Source: Patescibacteria group bacterium (GTDB lineage: Bacteria > Patescibacteriota > Minisyncoccia > UBA6257 > 02-FULL-45-10c). From it: DNA of 12,083 nucleotides. The stretch lies in NCBI GenBank assembly GCA_023474975.1, contig JAMCXE010000029.1, positions 1 to 12,083 on the forward strand. The letters are read 5' to 3'. Shown piece by piece: positions 1-5,636 of this stretch. Position numbers and translations under genes: made by a program. The notes below the pieces were generated by a model, which worked only from the letters and a program-made list of their open reading frames with translations, was not told the origin of the DNA and searched no databases. Position 1 is the stretch's first letter, and each line of letters starts with the position of its first letter.

Positions 1-1
1 A

Positions 2-55
2 AATTCAGGGAAAAAGGAGAGCCGCCGCATGCAAGTATCGGAGTTATTTTTTTAA
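2..55 (+). CDS. Possible 3' end of an upstream gene (partial)
   Basis: One frame is open from base 2 to a TAA at 53-55, 17 bp before the ftsA start. It would encode 17 residues ending SELFF. In division clusters the gene before ftsA is often ftsQ or a D-Ala-D-Ala ligase, so a gene end here is plausible. The fragment is too short to identify, and the other two forward frames are also open across this stretch, so the assignment rests on position alone. Confidence 0.3.
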   Translation, partial: NSGKKESRRMQVSELFF

Positions 56-72
56 TAATAAATTTTTTAAAG

Positions 73-1296
73 ATGTCAGAAAATTATATTACGGGTCTGG
101 ATATAGGCGCTGGCAGTATCAAGGCCATGGTTGGGCAAATTGCGGAAGATGGAAAGATATCGATCTTGCGCGTTTTTAAATCGCCCTGTTCTGGTATGCG
201 CAAGGGGGCGATAGATGACTTTCCCGAGGTTAGCAGAAGCTTGAATCAGATCTTTGGCGAGATAAAGAATTTTTCCAAAAAAGCGCTTAAAAATATATAT
301 GTGAATGTTGAAAGTTCCGATGTGCATACTCAATTTTCGCGTGGAATAGTGGCTGTTTCCAGGGCCGATTATGAAATTCACAGAGATGACATCGATAGGG
401 CCGTGCAGGCATCGCAGGCAGTTAAGCTATCGCCGAATCGCATAGTCCTTCATGCAATTATTAAAGAATATATAGTTGACGGTATCGGAGATATTCGTGA
501 TCCTCTTGGAATGACCGGTAATCGTTTGGAGGTGAACAGTTTGATTATCGACGTTTTTGAGCCCGCTATTAAAAATTTAACAAAGTGTGTGGAATCGGCG
601 GGCGGAATTATAGGCGGCTTAATTTTCGGCCCTCTTGCGAGTGCCCGCTCCGTTCTGTCAAAAAATCAAAAGGATCTGGGTGTGGTACTGGTTGATATTG
701 GTTTTAGCACTACCGGCATTTGTGTTTATGAAGAAGGCAAGCTTATTCACGCCGCCGTTCTTCCTGTCGGCGCAAGCAATGTTACTAATGATCTTGCGAT
801 AATTTTAAAGACTTCGGTCGTTGCCGCAGAAGCAATAAAGCTTTCTTTTGGTTCCGCTCTAGCTAGGGAGGTTTCCGGTAAAGAGATTATAGACTTAAGG
901 AAAATAGATCCGAACGCAAAAAATACAACCACACCCAGATCCGTTGCCGAGATAATTGAAACGCGTTTGGCGGAGATATTTGAATTTGTAAACAGCGAAC
1001 TTAAATTTATAGGCAAGGATGGCCAGTTGCCTGCGGGGATCGTGTTGGTTGGCGGCGGATCAAAGATCGCCGGAATAGTTGATTTGGCAAAAAGGGAGTT
1101 GAAATTACCGGCTCAGATAGGTATTCCGGAAACTTCTTCTCTGGAAATAGCAAATGGCGAATTGAATTTACAGATCGAAGATCCGGAGTTCGCTTGTTCT
1201 GAGGGGCTGGTTCTTTGGGGGAGTGAAAAATTTGAAGATAAAGGAGAGAATGTTGGAAGTTGGTTTAATAAGATGATGGGTTATTTAAAGCCATAA
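73..1296 (+). CDS. ftsA: Cell division protein FtsA
   Basis: FtsA is an actin-like ATPase that tethers FtsZ filaments to the inner face of the cytoplasmic membrane and recruits later divisome proteins. The 407 residues show the actin-fold signatures in order: phosphate-1 loop DIGAGSIK (10-17), phosphate-2 segment VDIGFSTTG (207-215) and adenosine motif VLVGGGSK (324-331). The last 16 residues, with GSWFNKMMGYL, form a short amphipathic helix of the kind FtsA uses for membrane binding. Length is normal for the family. The ATG at 73 starts just before the first conserved motif; no other ATG lies upstream in frame, and no Shine-Dalgarno sequence precedes it. ftsZ follows after 22 bp, the usual arrangement, so the two are probably co-transcribed. 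The frame is open to the window edge, but only ATG 73 fits family N-termini. Confidence 0.95.
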   Translation: MSENYITGLDIGAGSIKAMVGQIAEDGKISILRVFKSPCSGMRKGAIDDFPEVSRSLNQIFGEIKNFSKKALKNIYVNVESSDVHTQFSRGIVAVSRADYEIHRDDIDRAVQASQAVKLSPNRIVLHAIIKEYIVDGIGDIRDPLGMTGNRLEVNSLIIDVFEPAIKNLTKCVESAGGIIGGLIFGPLASARSVLSKNQKDLGVVLVDIGFSTTGICVYEEGKLIHAAVLPVGASNVTNDLAIILKTSVVAAEAIKLSFGSALAREVSGKEIIDLRKIDPNAKNTTTPRSVAEIIETRLAEIFEFVNSELKFIGKDGQLPAGIVLVGGGSKIAGIVDLAKRELKLPAQIGIPETSSLEIANGELNLQIEDPEFACSEGLVLWGSEKFEDKGENVGSWFNKMMGYLKP

Positions 1297-1318
1297 ATTA
1301 TTTAATATTTTTAAAAAA

Positions 1319-2500
1319 ATGTCTAACGATAACAAAAAAAGAACATCTGATGATAAATCGATAGCTCATGGCCAGGCTACCATAAAAGTTGTTGGTGTTG
1401 GCGGCGGCGGCGGAAATGCTATACATCGAATGAAAAAATATTTTGAGAAAGGCATTGAATTTATAGCTATAAATACAGACGCGCAAGATCTGGATTATTG
1501 TGATGTAAAAAACAAGATACATATAGGTAAAAATCTAACTCGCGGATTAGGCGCTGGAATGAATCCTGAATTGGGAAGGCAGGCCGCGGAGGAAACTAAG
1601 GCCGAGATCATAGAGGCGATAAAGGGAGCGGATCTGGTTTTTATTACCGCTGGTCTTGGTGGTGGTACCGGAACTGGCGCTTCTCAGGTTGTAGCTGAAC
1701 TTGCAAAAGAAACGGGTGCTCTTACCGTCGCCGTTGTTACTAAGCCTTTTTCCTTTGAGGGGTCTCAACGAGGAAGAATAGCCGATGAGGGATTGCAAAA
1801 ACTTAAGGAAAAGGTAGACACAATGATAGTCGTTCCCAATGACAGAATATTTTCGGTTATAGATAAAGATACGCCGTTAATAAAAGCTTTTGAGATAGTT
1901 GATGAGGTTTTGCGTTATGCCGTGCAGGGAATAGCTGATCTTATTGCTATGCCGGGCATCGTCAACGTTGACTTCGCCGATGTGCGCGCGATCATGCAAG
2001 AGGCTGGTACCGCGATAGTCGGTATCGGGATGAGTTCTGGCGAGGGGAGGGCTATGAAGGCCGTAACTCAAGCTGTTCATTCCCCGCTTCTCGATGTTTC
2101 TATAGAGGGAGCCAGGGGAATTTTATTGGGCATTTCTGGAGGAAGAGACTTGAAAATGTCGGAGGTGAATGACATAGCCAAAACGATCTCGGAGTCGGTT
2201 GATTCCAGCGCTAAAATAATCTTTGGCGCTTATTGGGATAAAAGAATGAAACCCGGAACGGTTAAGGTCACTCTTATTGCTACGGGATTTTCCGGTAATC
2301 CGACCGTTAAATTTACCGCTTCGTCCTCGCCGAGTCTGTTTAGTTCTCAGAATTTTTCGGACAAAACCGAATCCGTTCAAAAAGATAGCGAGGTGATTTC
2401 TAAAGAAGTTTCATTGGATGGCAAAGAAAAGCCGTCCTCTAATAAAAAGAAAAATTCCGATTGGGATATACCTTCTTTTTTGAGAAAAGGAAAAAAATAG
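1319..2500 (+). CDS. ftsZ: Cell division GTPase FtsZ
   Basis: FtsZ is the tubulin-like GTPase that polymerises at midcell into the Z-ring. Visible motifs in the 393 residues are the N-terminal nucleotide loop VGVGGGGGNA (25-34), the tubulin signature GGGTGTG (114-120), the phosphate-side segment TKPFSFEG, and the T7 synergy loop NVDFADV (216-222), whose two Asp residues (218, 221) complete the GTPase site of the neighbouring subunit. A low-complexity Ser/Lys-rich linker from about 335 leads to the conserved C-terminal peptide WDIPSFLRKGKK, the docking site for FtsA. The partner gene ftsA is directly upstream. The ATG at 1319 sits in an A-rich stretch without a Shine-Dalgarno sequence. No clear terminator follows the TAG, so read-through into the reductase region is possible. 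Confidence 0.97.
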   Translation: MSNDNKKRTSDDKSIAHGQATIKVVGVGGGGGNAIHRMKKYFEKGIEFIAINTDAQDLDYCDVKNKIHIGKNLTRGLGAGMNPELGRQAAEETKAEIIEAIKGADLVFITAGLGGGTGTGASQVVAELAKETGALTVAVVTKPFSFEGSQRGRIADEGLQKLKEKVDTMIVVPNDRIFSVIDKDTPLIKAFEIVDEVLRYAVQGIADLIAMPGIVNVDFADVRAIMQEAGTAIVGIGMSSGEGRAMKAVTQAVHSPLLDVSIEGARGILLGISGGRDLKMSEVNDIAKTISESVDSSAKIIFGAYWDKRMKPGTVKVTLIATGFSGNPTVKFTASSSPSLFSSQNFSDKTESVQKDSEVISKEVSLDGKEKPSSNKKKNSDWDIPSFLRKGKK

Positions 2501-2549
2501 TACAATTTTCTTTTTAAAAAAACAAGTTTGTTACCTTATAATAAATTTG

Positions 2550-2582
2550 TTGATTACTTTTTTAACTTTTTAAGTGTATAAT
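2550..2582 (+). promoter_or_regulatory. Candidate promoter upstream of nrdJ
   Basis: The 111-bp gap after ftsZ is very AT-rich. It contains a perfect -10 hexamer TATAAT at 2577-2582, 29 bp before the nrdJ ATG. The nearest -35-like hexamer, TTGATT at 2550-2555, is 21 bp away, longer than the usual 16-18. A second TATAAT lies at 2537-2542 with no partner. In sequence this rich in A and T such matches arise easily by chance. Confidence 0.35.
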
Positions 2583-2611
2583 TGTTTTTATTAAAATTTA
2601 TTTAAAAATAA

Positions 2612-3184
2612 ATGATGAAATTTATTAAAAAGAGAGATGGAAGTATAGTTGCCTTTGATAAAAATAAGATCGTAGCTGCTATTTTAAAAGCAATGAATGC
2701 TTCTCAAGAGGGTTCGGAAAGTGACGCTGAAAAAGTAGGCGAAGAGGTGGTCAGGGATCTTAATAAAAAATACGAAAAGACTACCTTCCCTGGAGTTGAG
2801 AACATCCAAGACGTGGTAGAAACCAAGTTGATCTTAATGGATTATGCCAAGGCGGCTAAAGCCTATATTCTTTATAGACAAGAGCGTGCCAGACTAAGAG
2901 AGCAGAGACGGGAGGTTCCGGAAAATGTTAAAAAAATGGCAATTGAAAGCAAGAAGTATTTTAAAAATCCCTTGGCTGAATTTGTTTATTATAGAAGCTA
3001 CTCGCGCTGGATAGAAGAAGAGGGCAGAAGAGAGACTTGGATCGAGACGGTTGGCCAGATATATGAATTTTATGAAAGAAAGACTGGGAAAAAGTTTGAC
3101 CGAAAAAGAATACGAAGAGATCCATTTAGCTATATTAAAACAAGAAGTTATGCCGTCTATGCGCTTGATGTGGGCTGCGGGTAG
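2612..3184 (+). CDS. nrdJ: nrdJ fragment 1: ATP-cone and N-terminal region
   Basis: This is the first reading frame of the broken reductase, 190 residues to a TAG at 3182-3184. Residues 2-100 form an ATP-cone, the allosteric dATP/ATP-sensing domain of reductases, with the typical start FIKKRDGSIVAFD and end YILYRQERARLRE. Residues up to about 147 (FVYYRSYSRW, then EEGRRETWIETV) match the start of the class II catalytic domain. From residue 148 the translation is out of frame and has no family resemblance. Translation can start at either of two adjacent ATGs (2612 or 2615). Confidence 0.75.
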   Translation: MMKFIKKRDGSIVAFDKNKIVAAILKAMNASQEGSESDAEKVGEEVVRDLNKKYEKTTFPGVENIQDVVETKLILMDYAKAAKAYILYRQERARLREQRREVPENVKKMAIESKKYFKNPLAEFVYYRSYSRWIEEEGRRETWIETVGQIYEFYERKTGKKFDRKRIRRDPFSYIKTRSYAVYALDVGCG

Positions 3185-4730
3185 CGCGGTAAAGAAGACA
3201 AATGTTTCCGCCTATAATTGTTCCTACATCGCTATTTCCAAATTAAAGGATTTTGCTGAGGTTATGTATCTTTTGATGTGTGGGACCGGGGTAGGTTTTT
3301 CCGTTGAGCAACAGACGGTTCAAAAACTTCCTCAAATAAAAAGACAGACTGGTAAAAAAATAAAAGATTACGTTATCGAAGACAGTAAGGAGGGCTGGGC
3401 AGATGCTTTGTATTTTGGCTTAAAAACCTGGTTTGACGGCGGAGACGTTTATTTCGATTATTCAAAATTAAGGCCGATGGGTGCGAGACGGTTGGCAGAT
3501 ATAGGCGAGGTGGTTGTAATGGGCGGGGTGAGGCGAAGCGCCTTGCTTTCTCTTTCCGATCTTGATGACGAAGATCTGAGAGACGCAAAAAAGGGAATGT
3601 TTTATTTAACTGATCCTCAAAGAAGCATGGCTAATAACTCCGTTGCTTATATGGAAAAGCCGACCGCAGCTCAATTTTTAGATGAGTGGCTTGCTTTGGC
3701 CAAGAGCGGTTCGGGAGAAAGAGGTATTTTTAATAGAGGCGGTCTTAAGCATCAGATACCGGAACGCCGTTGGAAAAAAATGGGCGATAAATGGCTTACG
3801 GCTGGAACGAATCCTTGCGGAGAAATAAACCTTCGTTCGAAGGGATTTTGTAATCTTTCGGAGGTTGTGGCTAGAGCTGAAGACAACGAACGAACTCTTC
3901 TTAGGAAGACGCGTTTAGCTACGATCTTGGGGACATTTCAATCAACGCTTACCGATTTTCCATATCTTTCGGAGGAGTGGAAGAGCAATGCGGAAGAAGA
4001 GAGGTTGCTTGGCGTATCTGTCACCGGTCAATGGGATTGCTCGATCGTTAGAGAGAAAAGTGTTTTAAAGAAGTTGAAGGAGGAGGCTGTTGAGACGAAC
4101 AAGGTCTATGCAAAGAAATTTGGAATAAGTCAATCATTGGCGGTTACGTGCGTTAAGCCCTCCGGCACCGTATCTCAGCTCGTAGACGCATCTTCCGGTC
4201 TTCATCCTAGATATTCGCCTTATTATATTAGACGCGTCAGAGTTGCTGCGACCGACAGTTTGTTTAAGATGCTCAAGGATCAGAAAATGCCCTATTATCC
4301 GGAGGTTGGACAGAGCTACGATAATGCTACGAGTTATATTTTCGAATTTCCTATCAAATCTCCGAAAGGAACGATATTTAGAAACGATCTGACTGCGTTG
4401 GAACAATTGGAGCATTGGAAATTGGTTAAAGAAAACTATACCGAACACAATCCTTCTGTTACTATTTCGGTTGGTACCAATGAATGGATAGCTGTTGCTG
4501 ACTGGGTTTATAAAAATTGGGATATAGTCGGAGGTCTTTCGTTCCTTCCCAGAGAAGACCATATTTACGCAATGGCTCCTTACGAAGAGATCTCCAAGGA
4601 AACTTATGAAGAGATGATGAGTAAAATGCCCGACATAGATTTTTCCCAGATCCTTCTTTACGAGAAGAACGATGAGACTGAGGGTTCAAAAGAATTAGCT
4701 TGTACGGGAAATAAGTGTGAAATTTCTTAA
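3051..4730 (+). CDS. nrdJ: nrdJ fragment 2: catalytic barrel and redox tail
   Basis: This is the second frame of the broken reductase, about 559 codons. Family similarity begins at RYMNFMKERLG (3057 onward), directly where fragment 1 loses it. Numbered from 3051, Cys57 (NCSY) and Cys267 (GFCNLSEV) correspond to the active-site redox pair, and Cys256 within NPCGEI to the thiyl-radical cysteine with its Glu258 neighbour. Cys551 and Cys556 (CTGNKC) are the C-terminal shuttle pair. TGQWDC, CVKPSGTVSQL and SSGLHPR are family landmarks. Residues about 146-151 are where conserved sequence seems to be missing. It could be translated alone only from internal starts such as ATG 3063 or 3072, which have no ribosome binding site, and would then lack the ATP-cone. 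Confidence 0.8.
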   Translation: MARYMNFMKERLGKSLTEKEYEEIHLAILKQEVMPSMRLMWAAGSAVKKTNVSAYNCSYIAISKLKDFAEVMYLLMCGTGVGFSVEQQTVQKLPQIKRQTGKKIKDYVIEDSKEGWADALYFGLKTWFDGGDVYFDYSKLRPMGARRLADIGEVVVMGGVRRSALLSLSDLDDEDLRDAKKGMFYLTDPQRSMANNSVAYMEKPTAAQFLDEWLALAKSGSGERGIFNRGGLKHQIPERRWKKMGDKWLTAGTNPCGEINLRSKGFCNLSEVVARAEDNERTLLRKTRLATILGTFQSTLTDFPYLSEEWKSNAEEERLLGVSVTGQWDCSIVREKSVLKKLKEEAVETNKVYAKKFGISQSLAVTCVKPSGTVSQLVDASSGLHPRYSPYYIRRVRVAATDSLFKMLKDQKMPYYPEVGQSYDNATSYIFEFPIKSPKGTIFRNDLTALEQLEHWKLVKENYTEHNPSVTISVGTNEWIAVADWVYKNWDIVGGLSFLPREDHIYAMAPYEEISKETYEEMMSKMPDIDFSQILLYEKNDETEGSKELACTGNKCEIS

Positions 4731-4733
4731 AAT

Positions 4734-4758
4734 AAAAAGCGCCATTATGGCGCTTTTT
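4734..4758. terminator. Bidirectional rho-independent terminator
   Basis: A perfect 11-bp inverted repeat (AAAAAGCGCCA / TGGCGCTTTTT) around a TTA loop starts 4 bp after the reductase stop. It is followed by a T-run on the plus strand (4754-4759). On the minus strand the A-rich left arm gives an equivalent U-tract. It can end both the nrdJ transcript and the opposing minus-strand transcript. The three loop bases are also the stop codon of the minus-strand small ORF. Confidence 0.9.
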
Positions 4759-4861
4759 TGTTTGAAGGTTTTCCGTATTTGTTTAAAAATAACAGAAAAA
4801 CTATAAAAAATATGAACGAAACAGCCGTGATCTCTCCGGGATAATTTTTTATGAAGTTCAT
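4745..4861 (-). CDS. Small single-pass membrane protein, 38 aa, unknown function
   Basis: This 38-residue ORF begins MNFIKNYPGEI, has one hydrophobic segment at about residues 11-26 (ITAVSFIFFIVFLLFL), and ends in a basic tail KYGKPSNKKAP. I do not recognise it. It is supported by an excellent Shine-Dalgarno sequence, AAGGAG at 4868-4873, six bases before the ATG. It also has a promoter-like TTGACA-17-TAATAT at 4896-4924, and its stop codon falls exactly in the loop of a strong terminator. No other gene in the window has such a ribosome binding site. A single membrane helix with a basic tail would fit a small membrane regulator, a toxin-like peptide or an accessory subunit. Nothing in the sequence chooses between these. 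Confidence 0.55.
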   Translation of the reverse strand: MNFIKNYPGEITAVSFIFFIVFLLFLNKYGKPSNKKAP

Positions 4862-4871
4862 TTTTTTCTCC

Positions 4872-4895
4872 TTTTTCAGCTTAAGAGCTGAAAAA
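4872..4895. repeat. Palindrome at the predicted start site of the small ORF
   Basis: This is a perfect 10-bp inverted repeat, TTTTTCAGCT / AGCTGAAAAA, around TAAG. Read for the minus strand, it begins right after the -10 hexamer (4896-4901) and ends overlapping the Shine-Dalgarno sequence. No U-tract follows in either direction, so a terminator role is unlikely. Its position over the predicted transcription start suggests a repressor site. In a longer read-through transcript it could also form a hairpin near the ribosome binding site. Confidence 0.6.
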
Positions 4896-4924
4896 ATATT
4901 ATGCTTTATTGTGGATTTTGTCAA
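4896..4924 (-). promoter_or_regulatory. Promoter candidate for the 38-aa membrane protein
   Basis: On the minus strand there is a consensus -35 TTGACA (4919-4924), a 17-bp spacer and a -10-like TAATAT (4896-4901). An overlapping CATAAT gives a 15-bp spacer as an alternative. The predicted start is near 4889, about 28 bases before the small ORF's ATG. The match is better than for most promoters in this window. Confidence 0.55.
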
Positions 4925-5126
4925 AGTTTATTGTTTGGCGGATCGTGCTCTGTTCATATTTTTGTGCTATCCATGAGCTCAATAGAAGGGTGGTATGTCT
5001 TTTTATAGCCATCCCCAAATTATAGAGAATACCACCTCCGTAGAATGTCTCTTTAAGCGCGTCTGCCGAAGTTCTTATTTTTCTTTTGGTATAAATGGTA
5101 CTTGAAAGTCTTTGTAGAATATTTGT
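4899..5126 (-). pseudogene. Possible gene remnant, 75 open codons without a good start
   Basis: The minus strand is open from just after a TAG (5127-5129) to a TAA at 4899-4901. The translation looks protein-like, for example KETFYGGGILYNLGMAIKR and SSWIAQKYEQST. It has no ATG until 5010-5012, which would leave only 37 residues, and no ribosome binding site. I do not recognise it. It may be the decayed tail of a gene such as a transposase, or chance. Between the 38-aa ORF and the hemerythrin stop (4862-5165) I see nothing else that looks coding. Confidence 0.22.
4989..5036. repeat. 8-bp inverted repeat with long loop
   Basis: GGTGGTAT (4989-4996) is repeated inverted as ATACCACC (5029-5036), separated by 32 bases, inside the gene-poor stretch after the hemerythrin. 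It could be a remnant of mobile DNA ends or coincidence. No target-site duplication was seen. Confidence 0.25.
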
Positions 5127-5165
5127 CTATTGAAAGCTTAAAAACTTTAGATAATTTTTATAGAT

Positions 5166-5585
5166 CTATTTAACGTGATTGTCTTGAAAGAATTTTGTGT
5201 ATTTTTGATCCACAAAAAGGATGTGATGAAATAGCCAGTTTCCGGAATAGATCGCCGCATCTTTGGCCATCGTATTTATATCTCGATCTTCTTTTTCCAG
5301 CGAATCCATAAGTTGCTTTATTTTTTCTCGGTATTTATTGTGTTCTTCAACGTGCATTTGTGCTTCCGGATAATGGAACTCTTCAAAATATTTTTCTTCG
5401 GTATTTAAGTGATAAAAAGCGTAATCTCCCAAACTTCCAAGAAGCGCAACTAACTCATCTTTTTCAGCCGCTTCATTCAGAGCCATTTCTATCAGCTTAT
5501 TGGCGATCTCGAAAAAGTGTTTATGTTGTTCATCTATAGATTCTACCCCAACGCTATATTTTTTTGTCCAAGTGAATTGTTTCAT
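5166..5585 (-). CDS. Bacteriohemerythrin
   Basis: Hemerythrin-fold proteins bind O2 reversibly at a carboxylate-bridged di-iron site in a four-helix bundle, and in bacteria serve as oxygen carriers or sensors. The 139 residues carry the full ligand set: His21 (IDEQH), His59 and Glu63 (HLNTEE), His78 and His82 (HVEEH), His121 and Asp126 (HILFVD). The opening FTWTKKYSVGVESID is typical. The start is set at ATG 5583-5585. A TTG 18 bp upstream would add six residues that family members lack, and it coincides with the likely transcription start. It is a stand-alone domain with no signal peptide, so cytoplasmic. It lies 51 bp downstream of rarA on the same strand, with its own -10 candidate. No clear terminator follows. 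Confidence 0.93.
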   Translation of the reverse strand: MKQFTWTKKYSVGVESIDEQHKHFFEIANKLIEMALNEAAEKDELVALLGSLGDYAFYHLNTEEKYFEEFHYPEAQMHVEEHNKYREKIKQLMDSLEKEDRDINTMAKDAAIYSGNWLFHHILFVDQKYTKFFQDNHVK

Positions 5586-5607
5586 AAAAAGTGTATATAT
5601 CAATAGA

Positions 5608-5613
5608 ATTATA
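5608..5613 (-). promoter_or_regulatory. -10 element for the hemerythrin gene
   Basis: A perfect TATAAT on the minus strand lies 22 bases before the chosen ATG, giving a leader of about 16 nt. The -35 at the right distance (TTCCTA, overlapping the end of rarA) is weak. It supports the ATG start over the upstream TTG. Confidence 0.45.
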
Positions 5614-5636
5614 GTATAAAAATATTTTTTTAGGAA

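Larger units (their letters stand above)
2612..4730 (+). pseudogene. nrdJ: Class II (B12-dependent) ribonucleotide reductase, frameshifted
   Basis: Class II reductases convert ribonucleoside triphosphates to deoxyribonucleotides with an adenosylcobalamin-generated thiyl radical, and need no oxygen. The gene is in two frames: an N-terminal part with an ATP-cone (KRDG near residue 7) and the catalytic part from about 3054. Joining them by skipping one base near 3053 gives about 705 residues with unbroken family similarity. The catalytic part keeps the redox and radical cysteines: NCSY, NPCGEI plus FC eleven residues later, and the C-terminal CTGNKC pair. A second defect is that GAR runs directly into RRLADI and then GEVVVMGG, where family members usually have about 30 and then about 9 more residues, including a GGxxSGP motif. 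As written, no single chain can be made. It may be a decaying gene, an assembly error, or a recoded gene. No other reductase gene is visible here. Confidence 0.8.

Noticed and set aside
2501..2611. Cobalamin riboswitch upstream of the B12-dependent reductase
   Set aside because: The gap is only 111 bp of AT-rich sequence with no B12-box-like or structured GC-containing segment.
3040..3190. Programmed +1 frameshifting as the explanation for split nrdJ
   Set aside because: There is no slippery run, no stop or clearly rare codon at the shift point, and no evident downstream hairpin. Mutation or base error is simpler.
4134..4562. 142-codon open frame on the minus strand
   Set aside because: It lies wholly inside the conserved reductase catalytic region on the other strand, has no recognisable motif and no ribosome binding site, and is best explained as an antisense shadow.
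4900..5130. Complete insertion sequence after the hemerythrin gene
   Set aside because: There is no intact transposase, no terminal repeats at matching ends and no target-site duplication. At most there is a remnant.
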